From assembly GCA_964020085.1 (NCBI GenBank), contig OZ026605.1, positions 28,782,098-28,846,097 of the forward strand: a stretch of DNA of 64,000 nucleotides, written 5' to 3'. Made by a program: the position numbers and the translations under genes. The notes under the pieces are model-generated. The model saw nothing but the letters and a program-made list of their open reading frames with translations, made no database searches and was not told the DNA's origin. This document shows positions 11,017-24,155 of this stretch, piece after piece. Position 1 is the stretch's first letter, and each line of letters starts with the position of its first letter. Source of the stretch: Micromussa lordhowensis (lineage: Eukaryota > Cnidaria > Anthozoa > Scleractinia > Lobophylliidae).

Positions 11017-14000
11017 TTAAATATCTTGCATTTTATTTACTCTATCTTTCAAAATGATATCCATATAAACAACAAAAGTATTAAAACTATGATTATTTTC
11101 ACTGACGTTTTCCATATTTGCCCATTTTCATCTTTGCGTCAAGCTGTTCTGAAAGCTTATAAACACATTTAATAATGACCTCCTCTTTATCCAACGGGTG
11201 GTTAAAACAGTCAGGTAATGTCCTAGAAAAATTAATGCCATTTTAGCGAGGCCAAAAACTTTGAGTAGATCTGTGCGCGTTTTGATTGGTCATGTAACCG
11301 TCACGTGGTCATGACTGCAGTAAATATTGAATTCAATGTCGGTAAATATAAAGCGTTTTCAGATGACGTCACGGCAACCATATATGGTGTTCCAAAACAA
11401 TGAAACGGCAGCCATGTTAGTGTACCATACCAATCCTATGATGTCGTTTCTTTTCTTCCAATAAATTTGCACTGCTGTTGCCCACGCGAGTGAAAACGTT
11501 CTATTGGAGATTATTTACTACTCTGGACAATTAGGTAATGTTCAGTCTTGGTTGTAATTTTGGAAAAAGGTGTATTTACAGCGCCACGCATCGCACCGTC
11601 GCCACTTGCGGAAATTTTGACATCTTTTTGACAATTTCTGACAACTTTTTCCTGTCTAGATCTTCTGTTTGAACCGACCAATCAATACATGGGATCTGTC
11701 GAGGGCGGAGATGTTAAATTGTCAAATCCATCATTCAGTCTCGTGGGAATTTAAAGAGTCTCAACCTGGAAACGTTTGAAACCGGCGGCATGTTGTTTCA
11801 GTTTGATTAGCCATTTGAAACGGAAAGCCATCAGCAAGTAAAACAACTACTTCTCAATACTCACTTTCAATAAAAATTGATGGAATACCTCACTTTGTTA
11901 ATATTTTTAGCCTCACTTTTCGTCAGACAATCAAGCCTTGGAATTTCTGATATTTTCCATCCATTAATTGACAGCTAGAAACTATGCCTCTCTTGAAATG
12001 AACGGAGGCCTTCAGGGCAACAGGCTACAGCGCTACGCCAAGGTGGAGGTATTCGATCTGATTTCACTTCCCCCCCCCCAACCCCCCCCCCCCCATGCTC
12101 GAATTATAATAATAATAATAATAATAATTTACTACTTATATAGCGCAATAAAAAGATCAATAGCGCTTTACAATTAATGTCTCTAAGCTATTAAAAATTA
12201 AAAAGAAAAATTTCAATTCAGAGTTCAACATTGGAAAAACGATGTTCGTTACTAGATTATTTGGAAAAGGAATAAAGAATAAACATAAGCAGAATGTCAC
12301 CTAACAGAATATTCATGTTTCTAATAAATCCCCCTAGCGGAAATGTTAAAATACAAAAACTAGAAGCAGAACATATATTCGAATGCTTTGAAAAAAGGAA
12401 TGGGGAAGACGGCAATAAGTTAAGTAAATACTCTAGGTTGTAATTAATTAGTAACTTTTTAGTCCATGTATATTTTTTTGTTGTTTGTAATTTTTAGTTA
12501 TTTGGAAATTGTGGTCGATATACCATTTATTGTATAAGACTCCAAATAAAACATGTCTGTCTGTCTGTCTGTCACATTGATAGACGCATGAATATTGAAG
12601 AGTCATGACAAAAAGATCGTAATTTCGTAACAAAAGCAAATAAAGGGTTGTTTAAATTGCTTCTTTCTTCATTATGACTCCCGTCTCGGCGATAGCCGGG
12701 CGGTACTCCATTTTTAAGTACAAACATTAAAATTGAACAGTTTTTTGCAGGTAACGGAAATAAGAAATATATACCTCCAAACTTGCTTCAGACAATGCAA
12801 GCAGCCGCCATATCAATGAAAGTGCGTTTCTTCATTCTCAGTAAGCCGTTACTTTAAGGCAAACAAAATCCGGCTAGAGTTTACCGAAGGAGTCTATTTT
12901 GCTTGTCTTGTTTGTTTGAGACTTCTCGAAAGGTTGAAAATATTGTTTCATTCGTTTTCATTGAAACGCGGATGGAGGTCTGCATTCTTAATTACGAAAT
13001 GCTGTGATGGATATCAGATTCTCACGCCATTTCCCACATATATATATACAATTTTATTTTTGGATTAGGTATATAAATAGGGAAACTTTCACCCTTTGTT
13101 GTAATGCTTGTCATTTCACAATAACAAAAAAATAATTAAAGAAAATTATGATAGTGTGTGTAACATCTCAAGACAGTTTCAAAATTAATAATGTGCCTAG
13201 GGCTTGTCATTCACGATCAATTCCTAAAGAAGGACTGAATTAAGTTTCTGTTTCTGTTTCCAGAGTATAAGAATATAAGGATAAGCAATCGGACTTTTTC
13301 TTTGACGCAACTAGGGTTCCGTCCCCACATCTGTAAACACTGCGCTCTATGAGAAATAAAACAAAGCTCGCCATAGGTGGTGTTAAATAGTTCTCAAAAC
13401 ATACCTTGCGTTGCTGTCTTCGATAATTAATCAATTCGTCTTCACAAAATATGCCATTTGTTGTGTCTTTTATTTTGAATAAGCTAATCACACATTTCGG
13501 TTTCTTAATCAGTTCAAAGATACAGAACATACAGATGTTTTTAAATCAATAAACGCCGTCGGCAATAATGATATAACAGCTAAGTCAGCACATTCAAATT
13601 GGGTATTTTCTAAAAATACCCTGGCTTTGTTAGTAAATTACTGCATGAAATGTTTGGTTTTCAAAGCAACGTACAATGCGAAAGTTAAATTCAATGTCTC
13701 CGTCAGGCTTTAAAAGGAGGTTAAGTAGTTAAGAAAAATTTAAAAGGAATCTCAAACTTCGCTACCCCCGGAAGATAAAGCTCGTTGCCAATCACGAAAA
13801 AGGTAATTTTTTATTCAGTATTCCTGAGGTCTGAACAAAAACAGATGGCAAATGTCGATAATAACTCTACCCTACTTGTAAATTCTATAAAATCTGCTCT
13901 TTAAATTAAGAACGGGTAGGACAAAGATTGCATGCTACAGCCCTAAGGAGATAGAACAACTTTCAGTAAGGTTTACCTGAAACCTTCACCAATGCAAAAC

Positions 14001-14386
14001 AGAGAACAAACGTGTTTCTGAAAATTCAAGAACTCGTACTGTGAAGTAAACTCACGAGTTTTGAAATTGAAAATTGATTTCAGGACTTATGGAGCAAAAA
14101 GTGACATTAACCAAAAAACAATGTCAGTGTAAAATAAGGTTTAAAAGCAACAATACTGTTACAAGTATTATATTTTGATCTAGCAAGGATGCGTAGCCTG
14201 TAGAATGCACCACAACAGTTCTAAATGGCTTTCATTGACTACATCTGAAGTTGGATAACTAATTAAACGAATATTCCTGAGCAGAATAATTTGTTTATCA
14301 AATTAGATTTTGCACCTTTGGTCTACGATTACGTTCGTTTCAATCAGGTTCAACGTCTTATTCTGTTACCAGGAGAGTACGTGGAG
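11017..14386. other. Intergenic spacer between genes A and B
   Basis: No credible coding exon was found. It contains a C-rich tract (12068-12093), an (AAT)n run (12107-12129) followed by TATATAGCGC...AGCGCTTTACAA (a small repeat seen again at 40494-40531), and a (TCTG)n run near 12553-12572. Just before the gene B start, TTCTGTTACCAG at 14361-14372 looks like a splice acceptor for a 5' UTR exon. The upstream exon could not be located. Confidence 0.4.
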
Positions 14387-17300
14387 ATGCTGCAGGTAGC
14401 TTTAGGTCCAGTTGTGTTGATTGCGATAACACTTCTTTCATTTGTGGATAGCTTGGTGTTCAGGACAGCATCCTATGGGGAATCACATGCCAATCAGTTT
14501 TTTGAAATTCACGAAGGTCAGTTGCATTTGTGCTTAATACCAGTGGAATCAGTTCGACTTTGCTTTTATACATCGGAAAATTATGATCAGAAATAAACCC
14601 GAAAACACAACTCCAAGCTCAGTACTGCTGCGCGTGGTGGGGATGTTGTACGTTTGCTACCTGTAAATCACATTAAACTTCGAAACATTGTCAGTAAACT
14701 GAATAAAACTAAACAAGAACAAGATTGTACCAAACGGGGCTTGATCGGAGATAAAGATCTAGTCGAAGTTCGAGAACCTTTGTCTAACATTCAACCTTAT
14801 TTTATCTAGGTTTTTAAATAATTCGGGGAAGTATATCCTTTTTAAACTGATCACGATGCAGACCGATTTGATCTTAACCCTAGTTAGACCGATCGAACAT
14901 TGTCCAATACGGCGGATCAAACGAATGTTATATAATTAAGCTAAAATTCAGTGAAAAGAATTAACGTCAATTTCAATTTTGTAAAGCATGCCTCTCTTAA
15001 TACGGTTTCATGGGAGTTCCAAGGTCCTTGTACAATAAAATGCCATACCAAACTGTTCCCAGAAAAATGCTATTAACACCGTCATCAAATTTGAGGTTCA
15101 TCACTTCGTCTCTTTAGAGCTAGAAGTGTTCAAAGTTGGTGGGAACCTCAAATATCACAACTCCTACCCATCTAAATTGGATTAATAGTGGATTTACCGC
15201 CGCCTGGTTAGCTCAGTTGGTAGAGCGCCAGTGTGCGGAAGGTCGAGGGTTCAAGCCCCAGACCGGACCAACACTCAGGGTCTTAAAGGGCCATTGTCAC
15301 GATAAAGCTCATGTGTGGTCTAGATTGACACCACAATTCTTTTTAACCAATAAATATCCTAATACTATCACGCGTGCCACGAATTCGACGTGGAGTTTCA
15401 CGTGCCTTTCGAAAATCTCTTTGTCCGCTGGCTTTTGACCTTTTGTTTGTAAAGAATATTTATCATGTTTATGTTGTGTGAAGGCCGTGTCCGTTGAATA
15501 CAAGCCCCCTGAACTCTACTTTCACATCTGCCGCTATATAGTTTCTGATGTTCGTCCTCCTATCTTTTCTTCGTTGCCATTTCCTTTTTCTTTCGAAATT
15601 TTCGTCTCTAGCCGCTTCGAAAAATCCCTCTCGAGGACAGCGCAATTCTCGATGGTATTCAACTCAAAACACAAAATATGCCGTTGAAATATTTCATAGC
15701 TGACTAAACAGTCCTCCAATAGCGGTATTACTATTTTCACACGCCTCGCAAGGTCGATGGAGAAGGATTTTTCTCACAAATATCAACTTTGAAAAATGTT
15801 CCGTCGGATAAGAAATCAAACTGCCGCACTTGCGCAGACGGGTGTCAAATGCCCTTTAAAATAACTGAGCAGAATGTGCTACCTTTGTAATTTCATCTGC
15901 CAATGGTTAGATGTTCAAGTCTTCTCGGATAAGGACTATAAACCGTAGGCCCCGTCTCCTGCATCTTCAGTGTTACATGGTTAGCAGGGCACGTTAAAGA
16001 ACCCACACGCTCATCGAACGGTAGGGCACGTAGTTCCCGGCGTTGTGGTCTGGCCTTGTCTCATGGGTTGGTGCTTTAATTTACATAGGGATAACCTCAT
16101 TGCGCCTTTCCCCCTTGGACAGAATTTTCCATGAAAAATGACTATGACTATGACTATGACTATCCAACCACAATTTGCTCCCTTTTAAGAAAGGTGGTAA
16201 ACGAATTATTTTTTAATGACGAAATATATCTATTTATCTTCAGATTTCAGGCTTGTTGGTCATGTCATAGAGTTCTTGTTTACTGATGAGATCGACTGTG
16301 GTTTGAGATGTGTAAGGAACAAGAAATGTCAATCATACAACTGTTATTCTGACGAACATCATGGCAACAAAAAATGTGAATTGAGTGACCAAACACGACG
16401 CTCAAAGCCAACCGACTTCAGAGGAACCAAGGGATTCACTTACTATGGAAAAGGTAGGGAAATAACCCCGGCTATGCCTCAAATATATAAACTTAGATTA
16501 GGACAAAACAGTTTATAGTAACAATGCTATGAAACATAACAAAAGAATCAAAACGTGGAAACTGCTATTGACAGTCGAGTAAAAGCGTGCGCTCTACTCG
16601 GTGTATTACAGATATTTTCCACCTTCAAATATGAGTCACTGGCCACATTTTGAAGGACAGTGCAACAAATATGGACTTCTCCTAAACTATTTGTTTCCAA
16701 TGATTTCAAAATGATCTTAAAATATTTTCTCTTTGACTCAATGTAGAGAGACGAGGATTTCATTCAAACTATCCCAGTCGTTCTTGTAAGGACATTGTGG
16801 TCAGTGGAATTCCAGTGAAGAGCGGCGAGTATTGGATCGACCCTGAGAACAGTGGAAACTCTTTCAAAGTCTTCTGTGATATGTCAACTAATGGAGGTAA
16901 ATGTGATTGAGGGCCTGTTTACATGGAGGTGGGGGACCCCAGGTAGGTGAGGTAACCCGCCTAGGTGGGGTAACCCGCCTCTCCATATAATCTCTCATTT
17001 TTATTTGATCATGTTTACATGATAGGTGGGGTAACCCGCCTAGGCGGGTTGCCCGGTCTGCCAGTTAGGGTAACCCACCTAGCCGGGGTCGCATTTTGCC
17101 ATGTAAACGACTGAAGGTGGGGTAACCCGCCTAGCCGGGGTCGAGTTCATGTTACATTTGCAAGCGCGCCAAAGCGCGTAAAAATTTGAACCAGAACAAT
17201 ATGGCCGTTAACTGCCTCTGGCGGAGGCTTTGTATCATCAAAAGTGACAGTAAAACGCCACAGCATTGAAATGCTGCAGCGAGAGCAGAAAATAAAGATA

Positions 17301-18375
17301 AAATAACACTGACCGCCATTTTCAATGTTTACATGCCTAGCGACCACGCAACAACGTCAAGTAAAGTCACCGTGGGACCCCGGGGTTGTAAGTTAGCATG
17401 TAAACGCTGACCATTTTTCGACCACGGCTAGGCGGGTTACCTCACCCCACCTCCATGTAAACAGGCCCTGAGTCCGGACTACAGAAAACAATTACCTACG
17501 GAAATCGACATTAAATAAAAAAAAAACAATAACAACAGTTAATTTACAAATGACTATTTGTCAACCCTATTTTGCTCTGGGATTTATGGTCGATCAAGGT
17601 ATGTCTGGAAATTTTCCAAATTGGGAAAACCACTCCCTTCTACATACGCAGGCTGCACGAGCAGTCTTCGTGATTTTCAACACATACAGAAGTTAATGAT
17701 ATCAATGTTATTCGCTCAGGTTTGTTATGAATTTGCTTGAAGGCAGAAAACTTAAGGCGTTGAATTATTTCTTGTGTTATTCCAAACAAAACGGTATAGC
17801 ATTATTTTTCTGTAGGAGGGTGGCTTTTAGTGGCAAACTTTGAGATAGATGACTCGGGAGCCCCCTCAGATTGGACCGCTGAGCCAACGTACCGTGGTAT
17901 ACGTAACTACAACAACAAGAGAATGGGAATCTCAAGAACCGCCTTGCATGAGTTGAGAAAACACTTGCCATTCACCCAGCTAAGATTCCATTGCAGTAAA
18001 CAACATGCTCACACAGTTCACGTGATTACGGCCACCAATAGCAGTGGTGAAGCTGTAGTTCAGTACTTCGGCGGTCAGACGAATGTGAAGCCCTCTTCCT
18101 GTGGCTCGTTTGTACGAATGGAGGACGATAATTCTCAGTTAGCCAAACAGTGCGCCAGTTGGGGATACAACGAAACGACTGCTGAATTTCGTGTAGGTAA
18201 ATGGGGTGGGGTACCTTGGTCGGGCTGGAGTAGTGATGAGATGATGTATGACCACGCTCTCTTTATTTCATCTGAAAGGCATTGGATAATCGGTAAGGGA
18301 GGGGCGAGATGGGAATGTGATGATAGTCTCGTCCTCGCGTCCCCGAAGGACTTTTGGAGAATTTTTGTCCGGTAA
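14387..18375 (+). CDS. Gene B: secreted PAN - fibrinogen/collagen-C-like protein (349 aa, 4 exons, no EGF exon)
   Basis: Exons are 14387-14516, 16244-16453, 16747-16896 and 17816-18375. All introns are phase 1 with GT-AG, and the total is 1050 nt. Exon 1 encodes a signal peptide ([19 protein letters not shown]). I chose this ATG because it follows an apparent acceptor and has a matching position in gene C; an in-frame upstream ATG at 14291 would spoil the signal peptide. Exon 2 is the PAN domain ([25 protein letters not shown]). Exon 3 has [18 protein letters not shown]. Exon 4 starts [10 protein letters not shown] and ends FWRIFVR. PAN joins exon 3 directly, so the EGF-like module of A, E and F is missing. 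Intron 1 holds a SINE with a nested MITE, and intron 3 holds a Harbinger-type MITE. It is the only family member here on the plus strand. Confidence 0.87.
15198..16163 (+). mobile_element. tRNA-derived SINE, split by a MITE
   Basis: The head 15198-15270 has intact pol III boxes (A box TTAGCTCAGTTGG, B box GGTTCAAGCCC) but no proper anticodon stem, so it is not a working tRNA. The body resumes at 15856 and includes GTTAAAGAACCCACACGC and GGCGTTGTGGTCTGG. It ends in a TATGAC-type hexamer tail (about 16139-16163). The interior is interrupted by the element at 15287-15855. It lies in intron 1 of gene B. Confidence 0.7.
15287..15855. mobile_element. TTAA-flanked MITE nested in the SINE, 569 bp
   Basis: TTAA duplications lie at 15283-15286 and 15856-15859. 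The termini AGGGCCATTGTCACG and GTGTCAAATGCCCT are imperfect inverted repeats. Removing the element and one TTAA gives a continuous SINE. It is a piggyBac-type footprint but has different ends from the MITE at 10232. Confidence 0.7.
16911..17468. mobile_element. MITE with GGGCCTGTTTACATGGAGG termini (Harbinger-type TSD)
   Basis: Inverted termini GGGCCTGTTTACATGGAGG and CCTCCATGTAAACAGGCCC are perfect, and TGA flanks both sides (16908-16910, 17469-17471). A 3-bp TNA duplication suggests PIF/Harbinger. Repeated GGGTAACCCGCCTA modules lie near the left end and invert at the right. It sits 14 bases after the donor of gene B exon 3 without harming GTAAAT. Confidence 0.75.
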
Positions 18376-19484
18376 CTGCATGATCGATGTCACTCAACAT
18401 GAGTCAATTCAAAACTTCAACGTCCCTCGCTCCGCTCAACCTCCCGGGTTTGAGACAATTTGAATTTTCAGTTGGTCAAACTCCAAACCCCCGTCCCATG
18501 GAGTTCAAATGCGCAACCTTAGGGTCATTCTAGCTACGGACTCAAATACCCCATCCTCCGGACATACATGGCAAAAATATATAATGGAAAATAGGTACCG
18601 GTATTGTTTCTTATACAAAGAACTGCGTTGTCTCTAGATGTCTTCTACAATGCTCCACTTTTTTCTCGAGGCAAGTTCCGCTTACCCCTGTCATATAGTG
18701 TCAAATTTCCCAACCCAATATTTGCCAGTGGTGTCAAATTTCCGCCCACCCGGGGCGTATCGAATAGTCAAATGCCCGGGGTATGCCAAGAGGGATGTTG
18801 ATGTTTTTCTTTGATCGATACATATCCCTACGCTTACTCGCCAAAGTATGTGATGTAACATTGCAAGGGTTTCCTCTTTTAGTTGTAATGTTTTTGTCTG
18901 TTTCAGTCTGACATACACACGAGTATAGAACCAGTAAGCAACTTCCGTGATAAGACACTTGAACTTGAAATGCTTCCGCATAAAAATTTAGCCCTGGGGC
19001 CATTGTGGATGCTTACCTTGACCCAAAATGCAAGTCGGTACGGTGATTGATCAATGAGTTCTTTCAAGTTCGAATTTTTAGTTGAAAATAAAAATATCAT
19101 TTTCAGCAGCAATATTGGTTATGTAAACTATACTAAGGATTAAAGACTGGAAGAAGGCTCGGACTTTTTGAGTACAAGAAGGGAGTTTTATAGTTACCGT
19201 TTTTACTGTTATCACAAGCTAATCTTACGTTCTGTAAAATCGGGAAGTCATTATCGTAATCAATTGCATGAGCTTTGTTATCGATCTTTACTAGAGATGA
19301 ACAATCAATGAACTATGATATTTAAAGAGGAAGCCATATCAGCCTTGGCTAGTTTTCATGAGGGTCCTTTATCCTAATCGAATTGGAATTTGATGAAGAG
19401 TTTATGATGACAGTGATGACAAATATCTTCTTTTGCTTGCTGGAGAAAAGCTTTGCTCAAGTATCGATGACGGTTTCTTGATTT
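18376..19484. other. 3' flank of gene B, no gene seen
   Basis: It includes the probable 3' UTR of gene B. Around 18660-18800 is a CCCGGGG-containing segment with repeated TGTCAAATTTCC, probably a decayed repeat. Nothing coding is supported. Confidence 0.35.
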
Positions 19485-19790
19485 ACTGTAACTGCGGCGA
19501 CCTCATGGTTAGTGCACTCCTCTCTGGATCGAGTGGTCCGGATTCGAGCCCTGGCCGGGGACGTTGTGTTCTTGGGTAAGACGCTTGGGTAAAACTCTGA
19601 CAACGGCTCTGTCCACCCAGGTGTATAAAAAGGTACCAGTGAACTTAATGTTGGGGATAACCCTGCAAATCCCCCCATCCAGGGGGAGTAGAAATACTAC
19701 AAGTCGCTTCGTGCTACAGAAATTGGGATAAGATCCGGCCTGATGCCCTGGAGAAATCCCATATTAAAAGACGGAGCTGCTCGTCGGTAA
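19485..19790 (+). mobile_element. tRNA-derived SINE (GACCTCATGGTTAGTGCA family)
   Basis: The tRNA-like head (GGTTAGTGCACTC; B box GGATTCGAGCC) is followed by a body with TTCTTGGGTAAGAC, CACCCAGGTGTATAAA and TAACCCTGCAAATC, ending near CCGGCCTGATG. A minus-strand relative lies at 39225-39415, so this is a dispersed family. Confidence 0.7.
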
Positions 19791-22678
19791 TTTTGAAAGG
19801 AACCCTTAAGAGGTCCAAGATCCTGCTTTGTGGGCGTAGCCCAAAATTTTTTTCACCCCTCAAAGGTACCCCATTTTCAAACAGCAATTAATCTCCTGTC
19901 ATGCTTTTTCGACTCCATATCCTAAAATGTGCCGCAGAAACTCCCGCTGTGGACCATTTTGGGGCTGAACACCCTAAGAGATACCAGAACTGCTTATTTG
20001 ACCTCAAAAAGATACGACGAGCACCTCTGTCTTTTTGATATGGGATTCCTCCCGGAGCCTGATGTGACACTTGGCTCGTATACCTCATATACCTACAGCT
20101 AACTAACCATATCGTTTGACCAATCGAAAGCCTAGATTATTCTAGCCTCCGTGTTTAAAATTTTTATGTTAACAGCGACAACAACGACATACACGTTATT
20201 ACCATTGTGGGGGACATTAGGGTATTTAATTTAATATTTTACTTAATATTTAGATTGATATTACGTTTGTAATAGTTGTGATGCTTATCAAGCTGAGTGA
20301 CAAAAGCTTATATATACACGTACGGGTTAGAGAAGGGATAATAATAGGTGGATAGGACATAAAGAAGAGCAAATATTAAAAGTCGATTTACGTTGTCATT
20401 TAATATAAAGGGAAATAGAAAGATAAGGGGTAAAAGCCCGGGGGAAGCTCCCATGTAAAAATGACGTGGGTGTTTGTCGTACCTTTTAGGGGTTAAGAAA
20501 GCGGTTTTGGTTCCCTTTGGGTGTTCCTCTTGAGGTCCTCAGCGACAGCTTTCGCGGTACATTTTCAGGTATTGAACCGAAAATATGTGCAGGAGATAAT
20601 GCTGTTTCACAATTGGTTCCTCTTAGGGATGAAAAAAAAATCAAGACACGCGCACAAAACAGGATCTTTTCAAAATTTCCGAGAGCATCCCCGTTCTTTT
20701 TATATGGGTGTCTCCCATATAAATAGGAAAGGAGGAAAGTACCAGATGAAAACCCATAGACCGCAAGACTCGACAAGGCTGTGATGTGTTTAGCTTGACT
20801 TTACTTTTAAGCTTAAAATGTAATGGTTAGGTTAATTCACCAGTCTAGATGTTTCGAACGTTTCCAGCTGCAAATTTAATAAAGCAGATGTTGCATTTTC
20901 CAGAGTTTGTTTTATTGGTTCTTAAATAAAAAATAAAGCTGAATCTGAAAGCAAGCTGTGTATTGTGTTTACGACTTGATGGGACGGTTTGAAAAAGAAG
21001 AGTCAAAGGACGACCTACGGAAGGAGACCGCCATGGCGTACGACATAGATACACAAGAAACCAAAGCATTGGAAAGTTCAACAAGGTAATGTCACACCAC
21101 GTCTTGCATCGAAAGCAGGCGCTAAGAAACAAATATATAACAAGTAAAAGTCTGGGACCGGTTCGTAAAATCCACCTGGAGTTTATTCTCTTAAATAGTC
21201 ATGGATCTCCACATTTGTTCAATAAATAGCTTTCATTTCCAGTTTGGGAATGTTAAAAAGATAACATTTTTCTTAGCACGCATGCGGCGTCGAATCTTGC
21301 CATCTTGCGGCTGTCAGTGCAAATGTAGTCGCTCAATGATAGGGTTGACCAAGTTTAAGAACTTTATGAGTTTGAATCAGTTTTCTTAAAGACCCACACG
21401 TAAAATATAAGACAGAGGAAGCTATTTCCAGCACGTTTAATAGCTTAACAGATGTTACGGCCACATCAAGTAACGGAGACCATTTTTCAGGCTAAATATA
21501 ATTTTTTTCGCAGCAACGAGTTGCAGTGATTCGCCATTTACATGTACGACTCGACCTAACTTAAATGAGAGTTTACAGCCGCGCATCCACCACCACTTGC
21601 ATATCACCACTCAGGAGATTCTTGATCGCTAGCTGGTTTTCCTATTCAAAGATAGCACGCCAATCTTACCGAAAATGAATATACTGCGTAATATCGCAAA
21701 ATCGGAAATAAAATGTGCTAGAATTAAACCTCGTTCGTTGACCTATCTTCTTTTTACATATTAAAATGTTGATATTGTACACAGATAAAACGAAAGTATA
21801 GAGAAAAATACAGCATATTTTTCTCCTATGTGATGCATCAGTTTTGGAAATGATTTACATTAGGTTTGAGAAAACTAAGTTTTAGAGTTAGGGGCTGGAA
21901 AAAATACTGTTGTCATGTTAAACGGCTCCCTAATTACTCTTAAAGGACCTAGTCAGCCGCCGCCATTCCGATGTCATCGAAATTATTGATGATATTGCAT
22001 GGTGAACCGAAATCTTATTTCTTTATCTTTAGTTGTGTTTCTGAAAGTTTAAATATCTGTTTAATTATCCGTCTAGTAGTTTCACAGTGCTTTCCTTCTT
22101 TTCGCCATTCTCGGAATAAAATATAATAGCTAAACTCTCGCATGTGCTGCAACTGACTGGGTATAGTACCTTTAAACATATGCATATGCCTGAAAATATC
22201 TTTTCACAGGTGTGTAAATGTTACTTCACAATCAGTAGGCGAAATCTGTAATATATTTTAATGTTACGTTGTAAATGTGGGCAATCCCACGTAAATGTTA
22301 CCTAATTGCTACTGAATTCTTTGTCCAACACTAAAATTGTCTAAACTACGGATTTAAGTCTCTAACTCATATAACTGGGTACAGGCTTACAAATTGTATC
22401 ACAGAGAATTCCATAGTTTTGCTGATAAATAACTGACCGAGTGAAAACGTAACCTTTAGTTCGTGGCTTGGGAATAGATAAGATGTGGCGTGTCTAGGTT
22501 ATAATTTGCAGAGCGAAGGGCAAAGCTGTGCACATCCTGCGGGCAAATTGTTTGTTTGCGCGTTTATTTCTAGTTGAAATAGCAAACCAGATTAGAATAT
22601 TATTTCTGTCTTGAAATCCTGCTAATTATGTTCGAACAAAAGACTTTTTTGTGATGCTAGCTTTCGTCGGGAAATCCA
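19791..22678. other. Intergenic, repeat-derived, no gene seen
   Basis: A unit with GGTACCCC...ATACGACGAGCACC (19800-20090) and a related segment around 20440-20760 (TTGTCGTACC, ATATGGGTGTCTCCCATAT) look like decayed dispersed repeats. From 20780 to 22678 I see AT-rich sequence without supported exons. Confidence 0.35.
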
Positions 22679-23481
22679 GATTTGGGATTTTTTGCCCAGA
22701 GGCCAAACCCCCAGGAGGCAGACCCCCGCGTATAAAGAATGCGAAATATTGGCGTACTATCGGTAGTGTGCAAATCGAGCCCGATTTGAAGAAACTAGGC
22801 GCGCACAGCGGTCACGGTTAATTTTTCAGTAAGCTCACAAGGCAACTCTGGGTAATTCTTGCTGCCACGAGATCACGCGGTGAGTTGGTAAGTTTCTTTC
22901 ATCATAATGATTTCTTTATTTCGTTGAATTCAAAAGTTATTCAGCAGTACTGGATAGAATTGTTCCGTACAGAAGTTGATTTGTTAGACACAAATCGGCA
23001 ACGGGGTCGACAGACTCGATCCAAACACCACACTTATATAGTAAACAGATCAGGGTCAGAAATAAAAACTCAAAACCCACTCAAAGAAACAACAACACCA
23101 TATATCCGAAGTAACTGAGTTTCGGTTTCATTTTGTTATCTCAAGGATCAGAAGTTAGTAAAGGATTTATAAACGGTGTCGTTTCAATAATTATTAGATA
23201 ATTCTTGCAGCCACTTGCACGAGTGTAGTCGCGTTGGTTCGCTCTGACACGAACACGAAGAGTACGAGTAACTTTTTAAATCTATCATTACTCACTTGAA
23301 ATAACAGAGATTTTTGTTCATTTTGTGTGATTTGAAGGATTACAACGAGAGTAAAAGGTCAGATCAGCCTGTTATTTCAACGATTCTGGGGAGACGTATT
23401 TTGTAATAAAAGTGTACAGTTCATTACATAATAAACGTGATATCCAAGGCGGGGGAAGATGTAGTGAGAACTATTACTAGT
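22679..23481. mobile_element. Element R1, copy 2 (arm-less)
   Basis: It shares with 3777-4914 the order GCCCAGAGGCCAAA, GAAACTAGGCGCGCAC, TTAATTTTTCAGTAAGCTC, GATAGAATTGTTCCGTACAG and the terminal GGCGGGGG...ACTAG. It lacks the second foldback arm and jumps at about 23297 directly to the 3' part. There is no coding capacity. Confidence 0.6.
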
Positions 23482-24155
23482 TTTTTAGACTCGAAATCAC
23501 AATACGAATTTTGACGCAGCGAAATTTTACGAAACACTGATTAAAATAGCAAACCTACTTAGAGTTCATCGGTAGACTGAGAATGATTACTAGAGAAATT
23601 TCTTAAAGTGAGTCCATGCCCTCCACGGAGACTTTATTCCCAGAGTAATTTCTCCAAAGCTATTTTAGTTTTCGAAAACGTCAGGAGGATCTAGAAATGA
23701 CCAATCCTGTGGCAGACCAAGCGACTTTACGAGCATTTTCGTCCATCACTGAAACATTCAGTGATGGAGATGATAGTATCTTATCTTATCCATTTAATGC
23801 ATGTTGTTACTGATATATTTTAAATGTTTTTTTATTATGTATAGCTGATGCATTGTTCGTGGATAAATAAAGATTATCTATCCATTCAGGCAAGTAATAT
23901 TTATCCACGGAAGAACTGGGTGCCGTGTCTAAGAATAAATTGAGTGCGAATACCTTGAGAATAATGCCTATCAAAGTCTGGGAGGTAAAAATCTCTTACA
24001 CCCTTCATTCTCTCTTGGAAAGGATTGTTCCTGAACGGAAAACGTATTTACTAAAAATTTACGTAACAAATTCGTTATCTGAACCCCAGTTTTCACATCT
24101 GGAGATCAAGAATCCTTGTCCACCAAGATTCAAGTATTCAGGGATTATTTAGTGA

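Noticed and set aside
15198..15270. Functional tRNA gene
   Set aside because: A and B boxes are good, but no 5-bp anticodon stem can be formed and a SINE body follows.
20486..20784. Three overlapping open frames on both strands
   Set aside because: They lie in a decayed dispersed repeat; none resembles a known family.
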